Shown here piece after piece: positions 6,437 through 6,453 of a stretch of DNA of 6,453 bases. The first letter of the stretch is position 1, and each line of letters starts with the position of its first letter. Below the pieces are notes generated by a model, which made no database searches, was not told the origin of the DNA, and was given only the letters and a program-made list of their open reading frames with translations. The stretch spans positions 1-6,453 of the forward strand of contig CAJWQX010000092.1 in assembly GCA_913045265.1 (NCBI GenBank), in the 5' to 3' direction. The stretch comes from UBA11889 sp002313255 (GTDB taxonomy: Bacteria; Pseudomonadota; Gammaproteobacteria; Pseudomonadales; Azotimanducaceae). The position numbers and the translations under genes were made by a program.

Positions 6437-6453
6437 CCCAATTCCCGGAACGG

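Overview
The window holds four protein-coding genes and no RNA gene, mobile element or CRISPR array that I can see. The genes are compact, start with ATG behind Shine-Dalgarno-like sequences, and have a moderate GC content (roughly half by eye). This indicates a bacterium. The two membrane-anchored sensor-like regions of the large protein suit a cell with an extracytoplasmic space. Nothing fixes the phylum; a proteobacterium is only a weak guess.

Layout. Bases 1-259 are a leader region with a possible promoter. Three genes then run on the plus strand: a small single-domain cupin (260-613), a cobalamin-independent methionine synthase (MetE C-terminal)-like protein (650-1807) and, after a 302-base gap, a short-chain dehydrogenase/reductase resembling the RhlG-type 3-oxoacyl-ACP reductases (2110-2925). 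The first two are 36 bases apart and are probably co-transcribed. The reductase may have its own signals, since a 7-codon reading frame sits directly before it. A short convergent gap (2926-3112) follows. The rest of the window (3113-6436, minus strand) is one very large membrane protein of the CPBP (CAAX protease and bacteriocin-processing) family.

How the genes may work together. The cupin, the MetE-like zinc protein and the SDR look like a small catabolic or modification cassette: a metal-cupin step, a thiol- or methyl-transfer (or C-C/C-S lyase) step, and an NAD(P)-dependent redox step. The substrate cannot be read from the sequence. The CPBP gene is divergent in function and orientation and is probably a separate unit.

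The most notable object is the CPBP protein. It is an internal tandem duplication of a whole [membrane anchor - two PepSY-like lobes - membrane bundle] unit. The first unit keeps all three protease motifs (E423/E424/R428, H464, H502/D506). The second has lost them except an arginine at the position of R428. It therefore reads as a fused active-protease/pseudoprotease pair carrying four PepSY-like lobes outside the cell membrane. A second point of interest is the MetE-like protein, where the usual zinc-ligand glutamate appears to be a serine.
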